Assembly: GCA_040954595.2 (NCBI GenBank)
Contig: CM082579.2
Location: 2,666,001-2,730,000 of the forward strand
Direction of reading: 5' to 3'
Source of the DNA: Balanoglossus misakiensis
Taxonomy: Eukaryota > Hemichordata
Length of the DNA: 64,000 bases
Of this stretch, positions 44,024 through 57,920 are shown one piece after another. A program made the translations under genes and the position numbers. The notes below the pieces were generated by a model. It was not told where the DNA came from. It did no database searches and saw only the letters and a program-made list of their open reading frames with translations. Position 1 is the first letter of the stretch. Every line of letters begins with the position of its first letter.

Positions 44024-47000
44024 ATGGCAATCTACGGCCACAAGATGGTACCGGCCAAAACGACTCAACAAGTATTCATAATAATTTTGCTACGTGTTCT
44101 AACCCTCGCCATCGCCGAGGAGGATTTACAGAACGGTCGTGCAGTGGAGCGTGTATTTTTCAGCGTTGACGAAGGTCAACCTCCTGGAACCTACGTAGGT
44201 ACTGTGCCTGTCCGGCCAGGCTTTACATACTCATTTAGCACAGATCCTCCTTTATTTATAATCAACCCGAATGATGGAACTATAGAGACTACATTCAACA
44301 TTGATCGGGAAGAACTGGATGAAGATGTACTAAATTATGTAGTTCTCGGTGCGTCGGTTAGCGGCGCTCTGCCTACGTACCCGATCGAAGTGAGAATAAC
44401 AATTGTTGACATCAACGATAACTCGCCAAGTTTTCCAGAGCCAAGTATTAGTATATCCTTCTCCGAAAGTGCCAGGGTGGGCTCCCAATATATTTTAGAC
44501 ACTGCTACAGACCCTGATGCAGGCACAAACGGAATCACGGAGAATTATGCCATAGCCGGTGGAAATCCGGACAATTTATTCAGGCTGGTTGTGACACCAA
44601 ATCCCAGCGGCGCGGCAGCCTTTTTACACGTCGAAACTGTAGGCTCACTAGACAGGGAAATACAGGATTTTTATCAACTCAACATTACAGCCCAAGATGG
44701 GGGTAGCCCTCCTTTACTTGGGTATATTTTAGTGAACATTACCATTCGTGATGCGAATGACAATCCGCCAATATTCGACCAGAGCGAATATGATGTGAGC
44801 CTCAATGAAAGTACGCCAGCGGATACATTAGTGCTGCGGGTAAGAGCGACAGACCGCGATGACGGAGAAAATGCCGATATAATTTATTTTCTTGATGAAG
44901 GGGAGGACTTATTTACAATTCATCCTCAAACGGGTGAAATAAGGACGCTAAGGACGTTGGATTTCGAGAACAACGGCGTTTATACGATAACGGTGGAAGC
45001 CCAGGATAAGGGTAACCCCACGCAGTACGGCCGCGCTTTTGTCCACATCAGCCTGGTGGACGAAAATGACCATTCGCCAACTGTGACTTTCCGTTTCATC
45101 CCGAGCAGTTCTACGTTTGCAACTGTCGATGAAGATGCACCCATCGGGACGATTGCCGCAATTGCCACGGTAACAGACGCCGACGAGGGTCTCTTCGGAC
45201 AAGCGTATCTTCGCATAGAAGCGGGCAACGAGCAGGGGCATTTTCGGTTGTATCCGCTGGCCGGTTTGTACGCGGTCCAAGTTGCCGCAAAGTTGGATCG
45301 CGAGCGGATTTCGCAGTACAATTTAACATTTATCGGCCAAGACTTCGGCTCGCCGCCTCGTACAACAGTGGCACACATGATCATCTATGTCACTGACGCC
45401 AATGATCACGATCCAGTATTTAGCGAGGAAGTTTACCGTGCTTCCCTCAGCGAACTTTCGCCTGTCGGCAGCTTTGTGAAAAGTCTCACCGCGACCGACG
45501 CCGACTCGGGCTTGAACGCCCAAGTGAAATACCTAATCACCGACGGTAATGATTTGGACTGGTTCGAAATCGATGAAAATACGGGACTAGTTACTACCAA
45601 AGCCAAACTTGATCAGGAATTCATATCAGAAATCACACTCAACGTCACAGCTCACGATCTGGGGATAAGCCAACGTCAAGCGCAGACCCACCTTGTTATC
45701 ACCGTAGTGGATGAAAATGATCAAGCTCCCGCCTTCACATTTACAAGTTATAATGTAACTATACCAGAAAATGCGGCTCCAAACAGAGAAATTACTATTG
45801 TATCCGCGTCGGACACAGACTTGGGTGTTAATGGGGCAGTGTTTTATAAACTTGAAGAGGACGTCAGCGTCGATTACCCAGGGGTGTTTAGTATTGATAG
45901 CCATTCAGGAAAAATTGTTACTTTGATTTCCTTTGATAGAGAAACAATTTCATACTACTCTATCACCGTTAGAGCGTTCGATGGCGGCAGTCCGCCACAG
46001 TTTTCAACCGCAAAAGTGAACGTTAGAGTAACTGATTTGAACGATAATCACCCTGAGTTTTATCCGATCAACTATTACGCGCACGTAGAGGAAAACGAAC
46101 CAGCGGGAACTTCAGTCACTCAGGTGAGCGCATCGGACCCCGATTTCGGAAATAACGGAGCTATTGAATATTCCATCGTCCAAGACCCATCCAACGGCAA
46201 ATTTGTGGTCGACCGGACGACCGGTGTCGTCAGGACAACCGTGTCGCTGGACAGGGAGGAGCAGTTTTCTTATCAATTGACGGTGCGCGCCAGAGATGGT
46301 GGGAATCTGATCTCCACCACGGATGCCGTCGTTCACATTACCGTCAGGGATATACAGGACAGTCCACCACAGTTCACCCAAACCGGTTACCAGTTCGAAA
46401 TCTTCGAAAACACCGATCTTGGTCATCGCGTGGGGAGTGTGATGGCCACTACCAGAGACGCAAGTACGACCATCACCTATGCAATTTCTTCGGGAGATCG
46501 GAACGGCGTCTTCCAAATAATCGCGGCTACGGGGGAAATAAAAACAGCCAAGCAAATCGACAGGGAAGAACAGTCTTTTTACCAGCTAACAGTAATCGCA
46601 AACGGAGGTCCTGTCATCGGCCAGGCGACTGTCAACGTAACTATTCTAGACTTGAACGATAACGCGCCTCAGTTCTTACGCGATGCGGTCATCACTGATG
46701 TGGTGGAAAGTTGGGAAGTCGGTCACGATGTGTACAAAGTTGTCGCAATAGACAGCGACGAGGGGCCCAATGCAGATATTGTGTACGAATTAATCACAAA
46801 CCCCGGGAATGTTTTCCGAATCGACTCCCAGACAGGACAGATGTCCCTGAATATGCCCATCTCCGGACAATCTAGAGCGTACTTTTTGCAAGTATTGGCC
46901 ACCGACACGGGAACACCCCATCGATCATCAGTTCTCAATGTCACCGTTCAAGTGCGCGATGTCAATGACCATGCACCCGTCTTTGTGCAGAGCAGCTATG

Positions 47001-49183
47001 CGACCGAAGTCCGTGAATCCATGGAGCTGAACGCTCAGTTCTATGAAGTTTCTGCCACGGATGATGATGTTGGAGAAAATGGCCTTGTGTCGTACTCGAT
47101 CACGCACGGCAGCGGCGCCAGCAAATTTGGCATTTTCCCCGATGGTAGTCTGTACCTGAAGAATTACCTGGACAGGGAGCTGATGGATCACTATGTTTTG
47201 ACGGTCACTGCTTCTGATAATGGGGTACCACAGCGCAGTTCATCTGTTGAGGTAACCATCACTGTTTTAGATGACAATGACAATAGGCCATTATTTGCCA
47301 ATCAGACCTACTATCTCTATCTGCAAGAAGAAATGCCACAGAATACCTACGTTGGCATCATCATCGCCAGCGATCAGGACACCGGCAAAAATGCTGAACT
47401 GAGTTATAGTTTGTCATCTGGGCAGTCAGACTACACCATCAACTCACTGACAGGCGAAATCAGCAGCACCAGGGCGTTTGATCGCGAAGAGCTCCTGAGA
47501 GAGGGAAAATCGACGGTGTTCGAGCTGGATGCGGTTGTCCGTGACAACGGAGAACCTCGCTTGGAAGACCATGCACGCATCTACATCCACATCACTGACA
47601 TCAACGATAACTACCCGCGCTTTTTCTCAGACGTCTACACGGCCTCCATCTCCGAGACAGCCGCCATCAACACACCTGTCGTCCACGTGGCCGCCCACGA
47701 TGAAGACAGCGGCACAAACTCAGAAATCACATACAGCATCACCGACGGAAACGCAGATGAGAAATTCCAAATCAACACTTTCACTGGCCAGGTTACACTG
47801 ATGGGGATGCTGGACAGAGAGACTGTGGCAGAGTACACACTGACTGTAGCAGCCCAGGATAAGGGAAGCCCTCAGCCTCTGACTTCATTTGTACAGGTCC
47901 AAATCCACATCATTGATGAAAATGACAACGCACCTGTTTTCGCCCAGTCGGCAAGATCGGTTGATGTTGCAGAGACTCTTGAAATTGGCGAGCTCATCAC
48001 CGTGGTCAGCGCGTCTGATGAAGACACCGGCCAGAATGCACTGATCAACTACGTGATAACCGGTGGCAATGTGCTAAACACATTCCGCATTGATCAAGAC
48101 TCAGGCAATCTGTATCTGGCAAAACCATTGGATTATGAAACCCAGAACTACTATGAACTGAACATCACCGCTCAAGACAACGGGAGAACGCCCCTGACCG
48201 ACACGATATGGTTCAAGATCTACGTGAGAGACACAAACGATAACGCACCTGTATTCCGATCAAATGCCATCATCCACCAAGAAACTGAAGGCGTTGCCGT
48301 GGGTACAAAACTCGTCACGGTAACCGCTACAGATCCGGATTCCGGTGTCAACGGCGAAATTGTGTATTCCATCGCCGAGCAAATTCCTCCCGGCGATCAC
48401 TTCTCCATAGACCCGAAAACGGGCGAAATCTTCACTGCGGCTGAAATCGACAGGGAGTATTTACCGGATGGCACGTTTCAAATCATTGTCATGGCAACGG
48501 ATCAGGCAGTTCCCGCCTCCTCCAGGAAGTCGACAACCAAGAGAGTGCTGATCACTGTGGCTGATGTGAATGACAATGCTCCCATGTTTGTGTCCCACAA
48601 TGCAGCCAGTATTTCTGAATCAGCTCGAGTTGGTGATGTTGTCACCACGGTAACCGCCACCGATCCTGATGAAGGGAGCAATGGAGAGGTGACCTACTCC
48701 CTTTCCCAGAATGCCAATGGCCTCTTCGACATCAACTCCTACACCGGTATCATTTTCCTGACTCAGAATTTAGACGCATCTCGGGTTAAATATCCAATCA
48801 CTGTAACAGCAACGGACAGCGGCAACTCTCGGAAATCAAGTTCATTCACGATCACGGTCATCGTCGTCGACAGTGGCAATTCGGGAGCCGCTTTTACCAA
48901 GAGCATGTACACAGGGAGTGTTTATGAAAACGAGCCAGTTGGAACCAACGTGGTCGCAGTCAATGCCAGGTACTCCAATGGACAAAATGCGCAGATTGAA
49001 TACTACATCACGTCGATCACATCCGGAAACACGGACCGTGGTAGAGACTTTGTCATCGACAAATCATCAGGTCAGTTGACGGTCGGGCGAGAACTTGACA
49101 GAGAAGAAGGTTATGTGGATTACATGGTGACTGTGTATGCAATCGATGTTGGTGCCTCCTCACCAAAAACCAGAAGTACACAG
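44024..49183 (+). CDS. DCHS1: Dachsous-like giant cadherin, N-terminal exon (gene incomplete)
   Basis: One 5.16 kb exon encodes 1720 residues, ending at a clear donor (ACACAG|GTAAGC). A signal peptide (about residues 1-31; a second in-frame Met is at 8) is followed by 15 cadherin repeats and most of a sixteenth. Linkers such as VDINDNSP, RDANDNPP and LDLNDNAP recur every 100-110 residues, with LDRE motifs between. Linker 7 (RDIQDSPP) and linker 15 (VDSGNSGA) lack the calcium-binding DxND pattern. The linker-7 loss, the fourth-repeat sequence (EGHFRLYPLAGLYAVQVAAKLDRE style) and the DGGNL motif before linker 7 match Dachsous rather than Fat. Dachsous is the Fat ligand in planar polarity and growth control. 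The rest (remaining repeats, transmembrane and cytoplasmic parts) lies beyond the window. DCHS1 versus DCHS2 cannot be decided. Confidence 0.85.
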
Positions 49184-52100
49184 GTAAGCGAACTTTGGTA
49201 TTTGCTGAAGAAGTTCTTATACCGATTGAGCTTTGGTTTAAAGCTCCACTGGCTGTAACTTTTCACTTTGTTTTCAGTATTTTTGTTTTGTGTATCTACT
49301 GCAATTTCTTGTTCAGATCCCCGAAGCATATGATGAAATGCCCAGTATTCAGCTTATTGACACAACCTGTATGTATTTTTATGGTGCAAAATTTAAATTC
49401 AAGTCCAGACTAGAATTCATTATAGCAACAATAACAATGGTCGTTGCACACATATACTGATATAGGCTATGTTGACAGGCAGAGTACTGGGCATGCTGTT
49501 TGGAGTAGAACAGAAAATTGCATTTGGTAAACAACAAAAATACTGAAAATAACACCAACAAGTTACAGCTACATGTAATGTCCCTTTAATAGTAAGCAGT
49601 AATGCAGGGTATTTTGCCAATTTTAAAATCATTAAACAGAAAAGTAAAAAAAGCTGAACACACATCATAATGTATTCAGGAGGCCTTTACTTCGTCTGTG
49701 TAACAAGTGTGCATTGTTCATAGACCTGGGCTTTGTAGGGCAAACATAGGTCTGTGCCTCACTTGGTATGTCGGCCATATTTGTAGAGGTACATTCCATT
49801 GTGCGCTTGGCGACTAACTGATACAAGGACCCCACCGATAACACGATACCCGCCAACTCAAAACTCGGACATAAATATTTTGGGCTCCATCAAATAAAAT
49901 CGAATGTCTACAGCACTAAAAACTGCAGGAATTTTACGAGTTCGACCTGAAACGCATGTTGACAGATTGTCAAGTTTAAAAGAGAGCAATCGTGGTGACG
50001 TAAACACGCAAACATAAACATTTACAGTGAAATATTGTATATTTGGCGCTAGGTGCACTTCAAACACAGCTCACGAGCTGGCAATCAAAATCCGTTCACT
50101 ATTTAATTTTTAACTCTATCGGCATTTTGAATAGACTGACCAAATATTTCTGAAGGGAATGTTGTCACAGGTATTAATACGTGTATGAAGAAGTCAATAA
50201 TTGAGTCTTTGTGTTGCCTGTGTGGTTTAAAGACACATTACACGGGTTTGATGGATTGGCATATAAATCACAACACCTCTTGGTTGACGGGGGTAGGACA
50301 CCTGTTGTTCAGATGGCTGCAATCTTGAATTTCTAGATGTGCTCATCTCACAATACATTAGGAATTCTGGAGTTTCCAGGGGTAGAGGTCAAATTGCATC
50401 TTGGGATTTCCAAATCGCCAAAAAAAGACAGAACTCCACTATAGTCACTGTTTATACCAAAGTGGTATTATCTTATAAATTACGACTTCTAAGGATATGG
50501 TTGATGGACACTTGTATTTCTGTGCAAACTGCACTTGACCCAGGGATCAGTTTGCGGGACCCTCCAAAGATGCCTGGCCAACGAGCGTCAATAGCCGTTG
50601 TCTATGCCAGTGTTTCCAATTAGAATATTGATTGGGCTTTGGATGTAGTCTCATTGTAGCTTTACAGTTGGTCAGGGGAGAAAGGAATTCATCTGCATTG
50701 TCCGCAGCCAGTCATGCATACTAATGCCCCAACAGTGGAGAAAGTCTCCAAAAAAGCTTTCCCTTTTTCAGTTCACCCCGATCACATTTGATTATTCTCC
50801 AGTCTCCCGAACACCATCGTTGCAGAGTTCGCCTAGCTGCGCGCACTGAAAAACGTAAAGGCTTTGAGTATTTCGCGCATTCAGAGAATGGACAGAAAAC
50901 AATTTGTCTGTCAGTTTTTATTACTGTTCCACTTCGGGTCAGGGTGTGAGTTCGGGATTTGTAAATATTTCAGCTCTGACATGGAAACAGAGGTGATGAC
51001 ATCATTTCGTGCCTGTATGTTTACGCCAACAGATTCTGTGTAAACGTTCAGACAACTCTATTTACCAAAATTTCTCTTCTTATGCACGACAACAATTTTT
51101 GTTCTAAGCAAGTCACGTTGCAAGATGTTCACACATAAACTATCTTTGATAGAAACAAACTTTCACCAGAGTAAGGTCAGATCTGTGTGCAATCGTAGAA
51201 AGTAGTGTCTCTGTGGTACAATGATCTCGAATGAGTCTCTACATGGGGAAAATGGCTGATTGACACCGTAGATATGTCCAAAAAAACAACCTGTTTTTTT
51301 AAATGAACGTCGAGCCCTGTACTGCAGTAAACAGGATAGGGATTCTTTTTCAAACCTTTGATTAAAATATAGAACTATTCAGTATTCTTCAGGCCAGACA
51401 GAATCATCCGGTTATGGCTGTACAACTACAACTAAGGTATTTTTGTTGTTGATCAATCATGGAGAGAGGATATACCATGCTGCGAATATGCTCTATTGTT
51501 GAAAAATTGCAGCAAAAGTACCTGAAATCTGTAAACAAATAAAGTGGGCTGTTTCTCGCATCTTGTTCAGTGTCAATCACTGTGACTTCAGCAAGAAAAA
51601 AAGAATTGTTCAGTTCTCCTTAAGGGTGTTACAAAGGCAACTCACAACAAAGAACGTCTTCTTATTATGCAGTGGCCTTTACAACTTAATTTGATGTGTC
51701 AGTCACTAGGTCTTCTTGTACAACTCACCCCTCCGTAGTGCAAACTTTTATGTCCGTGTCTTGTCAAGGGGAGATGTTTCTTTCATGATTTACAAAGAAT
51801 TGTCACGAGAAGGCGGGTGTTTCGCAACGGGATGCGGCAAGTCATGATGTAGTTTTGTGTAAATTGTTTGTGCTGAAGAGGTTTGTGGGGTGAAATATTC
51901 TTGAATTAAGGTTGTTGGATGGCCTGTCAAATTGTGTACCAAAATGGAAGACGATGATTGTTATTACTACTGTGATCTAGAGAGACACACCGCTCTGAAA
52001 CTTCCCATTCAGGAATTCCTGGAGCAGCAGGGTCTTAATCTGTGAACTCGTTTGTCCATAATTTTGCATAATGCAGTTAATTGTCTGCTGGATTAGCGAG

Positions 52101-55100
52101 GTGTTGATCATCTATCTGCACAAAACAATTACTGGTGCTTTGTTTAATTAGTAAGTGATTCTCATACCAGTATGGTGTCACCTCTTCACTCAGGGGAGAC
52201 AAATCCCCCCTTTTTGTCCGAGCCCCCTCCAAAAACTGATTAATGAGTACGACTAAAACAACATTCAAGGAAGTAGATTGAGAGCCTTGAAGATTGGTCA
52301 CAGTGTTTTGGAAACAAAAATGGCAGGATTGGTAAAAAAAGTAATACTACCATGTTATTTGCTTGACAAATCAAATAACATGTCAGTAGGAGCTGGCTGT
52401 TTCTATTGTCCATTCTAGTTTTAATTCCCTCCCTTCCTCTGCGTGCCCAATTCATGGTGTGTGGTTGTCTTTTTATGCTGTAGTTGTACGTTACCAAGAA
52501 AGTGTGGTTTGCAGGTGGGGTCAGGACAAAAGTATCCTTTCTTTTGTGCTTTTATGTTGAATTATTTCTTTTCCTTTTCACACGAATTTAATGAAAGTGC
52601 TGTGTTTGTATTGATTGACCTTGAGAGCTATTCTGTGTCCAAGTTCAGTCCACCATGAGCTTCTAAGGCAATGTCGTCAAATACCACACCTAGGCTTAGC
52701 CTCAATTCACAGGATATATCGGGCCTTGTTGGGCCAGACGCACTTCCGAACGGATTAACTTTGTTCTTCAAGACTAATTAAAAATAACCACTTTGACCGC
52801 CAAGCAATAAATTTCACATATGTGTGTGTGATATTCCAAATACTTCCAGAGCAAAGATCAAATAAGGGTCGCCTATGTAGGTTTTAATTTTATCTTTGTT
52901 TGCATTGACTGTTCAGAGTCTATTGAGTCTCACCATGGTTCCGTGTGGCAGCGTTCTCATGAATTCGTTTATCGACGTGACAACGATATCATGTTTTTAT
53001 ACTCTGTACATGTTCATGAATTTTATCAAAAATCAAGTTCAACCAACCCAAAATGAGATAAAGTGAACACACCATTGCCAACCAAGAAATCGGTATTTCC
53101 CCAGACTTTGTAGACTGTCAACTTTGCCTTGTCCTACTAATATAAATACAGGTCTATTGTTAAAAAGTATACTAGTATCCTATTACATTTGAACGTTTTA
53201 AAAACCTGAGATTGGCGTTAATCATGGACTTTGCCCAATTCGCGATGTGACCGCTCGGTAATGAACAAGGTAGCAAGATTAGATTTCTTCAAGCTAAGTC
53301 TCCAAAATCTGTGGACTGTTGCTACCTTTCTGAGATGAAACTAATAAAAAGCAAATCTCTGTTTATTTGTACAACAGCATTTGAGGTGACCGAAGTAGGT
53401 CTTAATCTGTTTGCGTGTTGTGAACATTCAGATTTATTTGTTGGAGGTTGGTTTACAGATGATATGAATGGTATTAATTGCTCAACATTGAGTCTGATTG
53501 TCAAAAAGGGCAGCTTTAATTGTCAGTTTGTTTGTAACTAAATTAATAAAATTTGTTGGTCACTTTTGGGTGCCATTCACCTCCACCAAATAGACATAGT
53601 ACACATCTCGAATACAACATACTACATGCCAGTAAGAGTTGCAGACATATCCTTTTCCCTGGGTGCTTTAGTTCAAGCAAGAGGTACTGTCTGAAAACAC
53701 GTACATGTACCTCATTGTGCATTGTTTCATATAGAATGAGCAAAACCAGAATAGATGACAGGTCGTGATGTTTGATGTCAACTGATGCCCGAGCTGCTGG
53801 ACCCCCAGCGGATTACTGGTGTAGCTGTCTGTCCAGTACTAGGCATAGTGTATAACATGTATATTTATGTATTTATATTAACCGGTCCTTCGACAGTTAG
53901 AGGCTACTTCACCTGCTTGACTAGTCAAACAATTTCTGTTTGCTTGTTTGACTTCAGTAGGTTTGGCTTAAATCCACATGTGTGTTTCCCCCTGCACCCA
54001 GTCCAAATAAAGCAATGCAAGGAGTATACAGAGATTGGCCTGTGTATGTGTGTGTGTGTGACCTGTTCATATTGGAACAGAATTGTATTTGTTTAGACTT
54101 GATCAGAGCATGGTGAGGACAAGTGAGACATTGCTCAGTCTTCTACAAGACTTGTTTCCAGGTCCTTGACTATGGGCTGAATTGGACAGTTCTCATTGTC
54201 AAGTATTTCCACCAGTTGCTTGGTTTGTACAGGTGATATTCAGTGCCTGTTTGTTTGTTTGTTGATTTTGCTCTCCAAAATATTCGCCTGAGGCGTTTGG
54301 ACTCTCAGCAAATGGAGTCCAGGTTTCTTCTGTGGGTATTCAAAATCGCCTTGCATCAGGTGTTAATTTGTATTAATCATGGTGCGTTTTTAATGTGCAA
54401 CGTATGAACACATTGGCCTGTGGCACACTTCAATCGATGACTTCGGAATTGCATGGGAATATTTACATTCGACGTACCGAGGAATGTTCCCCCGAGCGAG
54501 TCGCTTCAGTTTTCAGTTTCTTGAGTGATGTCACATGACGTGTCTCAAAACTGCTGTTCCACAGTCATTAAATCTTTCTTTGGTGGTCGTATTGTCTTTA
54601 ATTTATACTCAAAAGTGAGAAAATTATAGTTTTTATTTTTGCATAGTAAGCATGGAGAGAATTTTTATGTTGTGTGAAGAAAACGTGACATGGGATCAGA
54701 GTTATTGTGGCATCCAACTCTTAATTCATTTGCCGCTTCTGTCCGGTCAAGCAGTGGCCCGACCCAGCACAGGTGTTCGGAGACCAGAATGTGAAATTTT
54801 GCGTGAAGTGTTCTGAAGTAGTTCCTGTCGGCATTGACGAACACCCAACATGAAGGAAGCCCGACCAGAAGTGCAGGCGCGGCTACCAGGAGAGCGATAC
54901 CACCTTATTAGAACGGATTATATTCAGCAAACACTGCTGGAATTCTTCTCGATAACCAAGTTACATCCACGGACTTGCTGCGTGACCACCAGTGCCGCGA
55001 CTGGCCATCGGTTTTGAAGCGAGGAAGTCCCAAGGTCTCTGTAGGACGGAAAAAATGTAATTTCGTAGTAATGTGTAACAGATTAGGAGAGAAGCAAATT

Positions 55101-57866
55101 AAAGCAGACATTTGTTGCCCATGGTGAACAGCGGGCTGTCAACGATATTTGTCACGAGTCTAGTATTTCCACAGCGCCAGCGTTGCCCATGTGTTTTCAT
55201 TTACCACTGGCGTACATTGTATATGAAAAAAATTTGACAAATGTGTGCAGCGGAATGGCCGTCTTCCTGTCGTGGGCTTGACTGTACAAGTCTTTGGTTT
55301 TGTGTTCGGCGGTTTGAAGTCATCGTTTCTGTGGGCAATCTGTACGGCTTGATATTCAATCTGTCTCCATTCCGCTGTTTTGCCCCAGCAGAGCTCCTAT
55401 AACTCCTGATGTATATGTTCCTACTCTGATGGACTTGACCTCGAGAAGATTTGTCAGTTTTTAGTAAACACCCGCATAAGAGTTGAAAACTGGAAGCATC
55501 TCTAAAAATTTACGGTCAAGAACTTATCAGGCTTTTTTGTGGCCTGTTCCCGGATCTCTGATGCCGCCTGTTGACAGTTCATACACTTGACAGTGGTGGG
55601 TCCCTGCTGATAAATTTGTCATCGCTTTGTGTCTGCACAAGGAATCAAACACCCGACACCCCGTTGCCAGGGCGACCTATCCCCGTTCTGTTCTGGGGAT
55701 AGAATGTCCAAGGCTTTCTCTTTCGTGTACGACTTGAGGTCAAACATTTTAAAAAAGTGCTGGCTGACCTTTGGAAGTCGCAAAGTGATCGAGGAGCTTC
55801 CAAGATGGGGTTCAAGACTTGCGTGCTGGTGATTTATTCAGAGTGACACTGCTAAATTGAAAGAGCATAGAATAGAGTATGCTTTTCATGGAGAACTTAT
55901 ATCCCATATTTCTTTTTGAGGGGGGGGGGGGAGAAACACCAGTTATCCGTCTGGTGTACACTGCTCGTAATAAAATAGCAATTATGTAGTTTGTAGTGCA
56001 GTTAGTGATACAGCTGGTATCAGTGTTTCCATGAGAGGTCTGGTATTTATCAATAGTGGAGACATCCCTATCTCGCTTTTGACAGCCCCATATTTCTTTG
56101 TCTAATAATAAAAGGCCGAAACAATAAGTTGTGGTGTGAGACTGTTGACATCATATGGAAAGAGTAGGGGTTTTAATGTCTACTTGTCTCTCGGACAGCA
56201 GCACTGTTTTTCGCTTTATCAGTGTCTGTTCGCTTGACCCTTGTCCGATCGCCATGGACGGCGCTAAAAGTGGACTCCAGCGCTGTAGTTCATGTGCCAC
56301 TTTTTTTGTGAGGACAGGTATTGTCCTCACTGGTTTTGGGAAGGTCTTTAAAATTCTTGTCTAGTCTTTTTAGAAAGTACGTGTGAAATTCACATAATGG
56401 AGCACATCCCTGACTGAAAGGCATGTATTTTGCTGTGTGAACTCATAAAATTCTATGGAGTGTGACCGTCGCGATTCGGCATTGGATAAGTTGAATGTCG
56501 GATGTTAATTTGAGGGCAGATTTGAAGCCTTGTGTCTGTGTTTCTCATACTCGCAAGACCAAACTTAGTCGGTCCTGTATGATTGAGTGAAATATTCACA
56601 CCATTTCGAGGTACACACACCACTTATTTTGATCGTCTTTGTCTACTGCCATTGTGCGAGGTGTACAGTGTGGCCCCTAATGGCTGTAATTTATCATCGG
56701 TTGCCAACAAAGACGGCAGAGAGACTGCAGGAGTCAAGAAATGCCTGGAAAGTTCAGTCTCTCTGCGCGGGGTGGCAAGATCGTGCACCGAAATCTGTTT
56801 GCTCGAACCTCAAAAGCAGAGGCCCAGCGCAAAAAATGAACAATGCATGGTATTTCACATCCCTGTCGCTTTGACTTTGAGTTGAAATTATCATATTTAT
56901 AGGACAGGCGTACGAGTCTCCACTTCTGAAAGCTCGCAACAAAGACCAAAGAATGCACCATTCAAGATGTTAGTTTTGTTGTTGTGTTGTTGTTTCCCTT
57001 TTCCGTGTTAGTGCTCAATAAAAAAAATAGATGGAACACACTGGCGACCCAAAGTGACCGGTGGTCAATGGCATGCTTTGCTGAACTTAGTGGCCGGAAT
57101 AAATGAAGGTAGGGTTCGACAATAGACCTGCGTGAATGGCGGTGTATGGTCCGTCCGCCATTACGATACAACTGTGCAGACACTGTTTGTTTTGTATAAA
57201 ACAAGCATTTCAGTACTTCCATACTTGACTCTCTGGCTGTTGTTCTTTGAAGGGTCGGTGTTGACTGTGAGGTTAGAATATTAGCTGTGTCTCCCCCCCC
57301 CCCTCCCCCCATGCTACAGTGCCACGAATCATGTCGGTTTGGAGTTGACGAGACTCCCGGTTAACAGGTTTGGTTGGTTGGCGTACACCCACCGACTTAG
57401 AGTGTGTGGAAACTGGGTAATTCAAGTCAAAGCTAAAAAACAAACAGTCAAACAAGGACATTGTGGAAAAATTATAGCGTCTCTGAGGTAACAGCCCTTC
57501 GAACAATTCCCAATGAACAAACATTTACCTACGCGAATTTGACTAAAATACTTTTTGATATGTCTAACGAGATAAGAAACCTTTCATGAAGTGAATTGCA
57601 TAACTGGAAGTAGACTACCATAATCATAAATATCCTCTGACCAGTATTTTTAGCAGCAATGGCTTCTCTGAAAGAGACCATACTACCTGGTTCCAAGATT
57701 TAAGTACAGTGACAACATTACCAGAGTACACACAGGTAAACAAGATTTGCAAAGAAGATTTGACATGTAAATGAGAAATGTCAGTGTTACCCTGTTATCA
57801 AGTTAATAAATTTGCTGAAGGGGATCACATGATAGGGGGCAAAGTCTCCATTTTGCTGCGGCAGTG
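49184..57866 (+). other. Start of large intron of the cadherin gene
   Basis: No further cadherin-coding segment appears after the donor at 49184, so the intron runs at least to the window end. This first part is unique-looking non-coding DNA with many short meaningless frames. One short open frame with coding-like composition at 51944-52045 is listed separately. Conserved regulatory elements may be present but cannot be identified without comparison. Confidence 0.6.
51944..52045 (+). CDS. Possible 33-residue small ORF
   Basis: ATG in good context (AAAATGG) opens a 33-codon frame ending in TGA. The product starts MEDDDCYYYCDLERH and continues with a plausible amphipathic segment (ALKLPIQEFLEQQG). 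I recognise no family. It may be chance, a micropeptide of an intronic transcript, or part of a spliced gene whose other exons are not visible. Confidence 0.2.
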   Translation: MEDDDCYYYCDLERHTALKLPIQEFLEQQGLNL

Positions 57867-57920
57867 ATGTTGGAGCCATTGCTTCGGCTGTATGTCTTCG
57901 TTATAGTCGCCGCTTGTTTG
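57867..57920 (+). CDS. Candidate first coding exon encoding a signal peptide
   Basis: ATG starts 18 codons (MLEPLLRLYVFVIVAACL) that form a compact signal-peptide-like sequence ending exactly at a consensus donor (TTTG|GTGAGTG). This is the usual shape of a first exon of a secreted or membrane protein. It could be an alternative promoter of the surrounding cadherin gene or the start of another plus-strand gene continuing past the window. No matching second exon was found before position 64000. A chance match is possible given the small size. Confidence 0.35.

Noticed and set aside
44335-47838. Several minus-strand and shifted frames of 67-147 codons within the cadherin exon
   Set aside because: They are shadows of the long cadherin frame and have no domain features.
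54850-55020. Short plus-strand frame starting MKEARPEVQARL in the cadherin intron
   Set aside because: About 56 codons without a recognisable motif, splice context or neighbour support.
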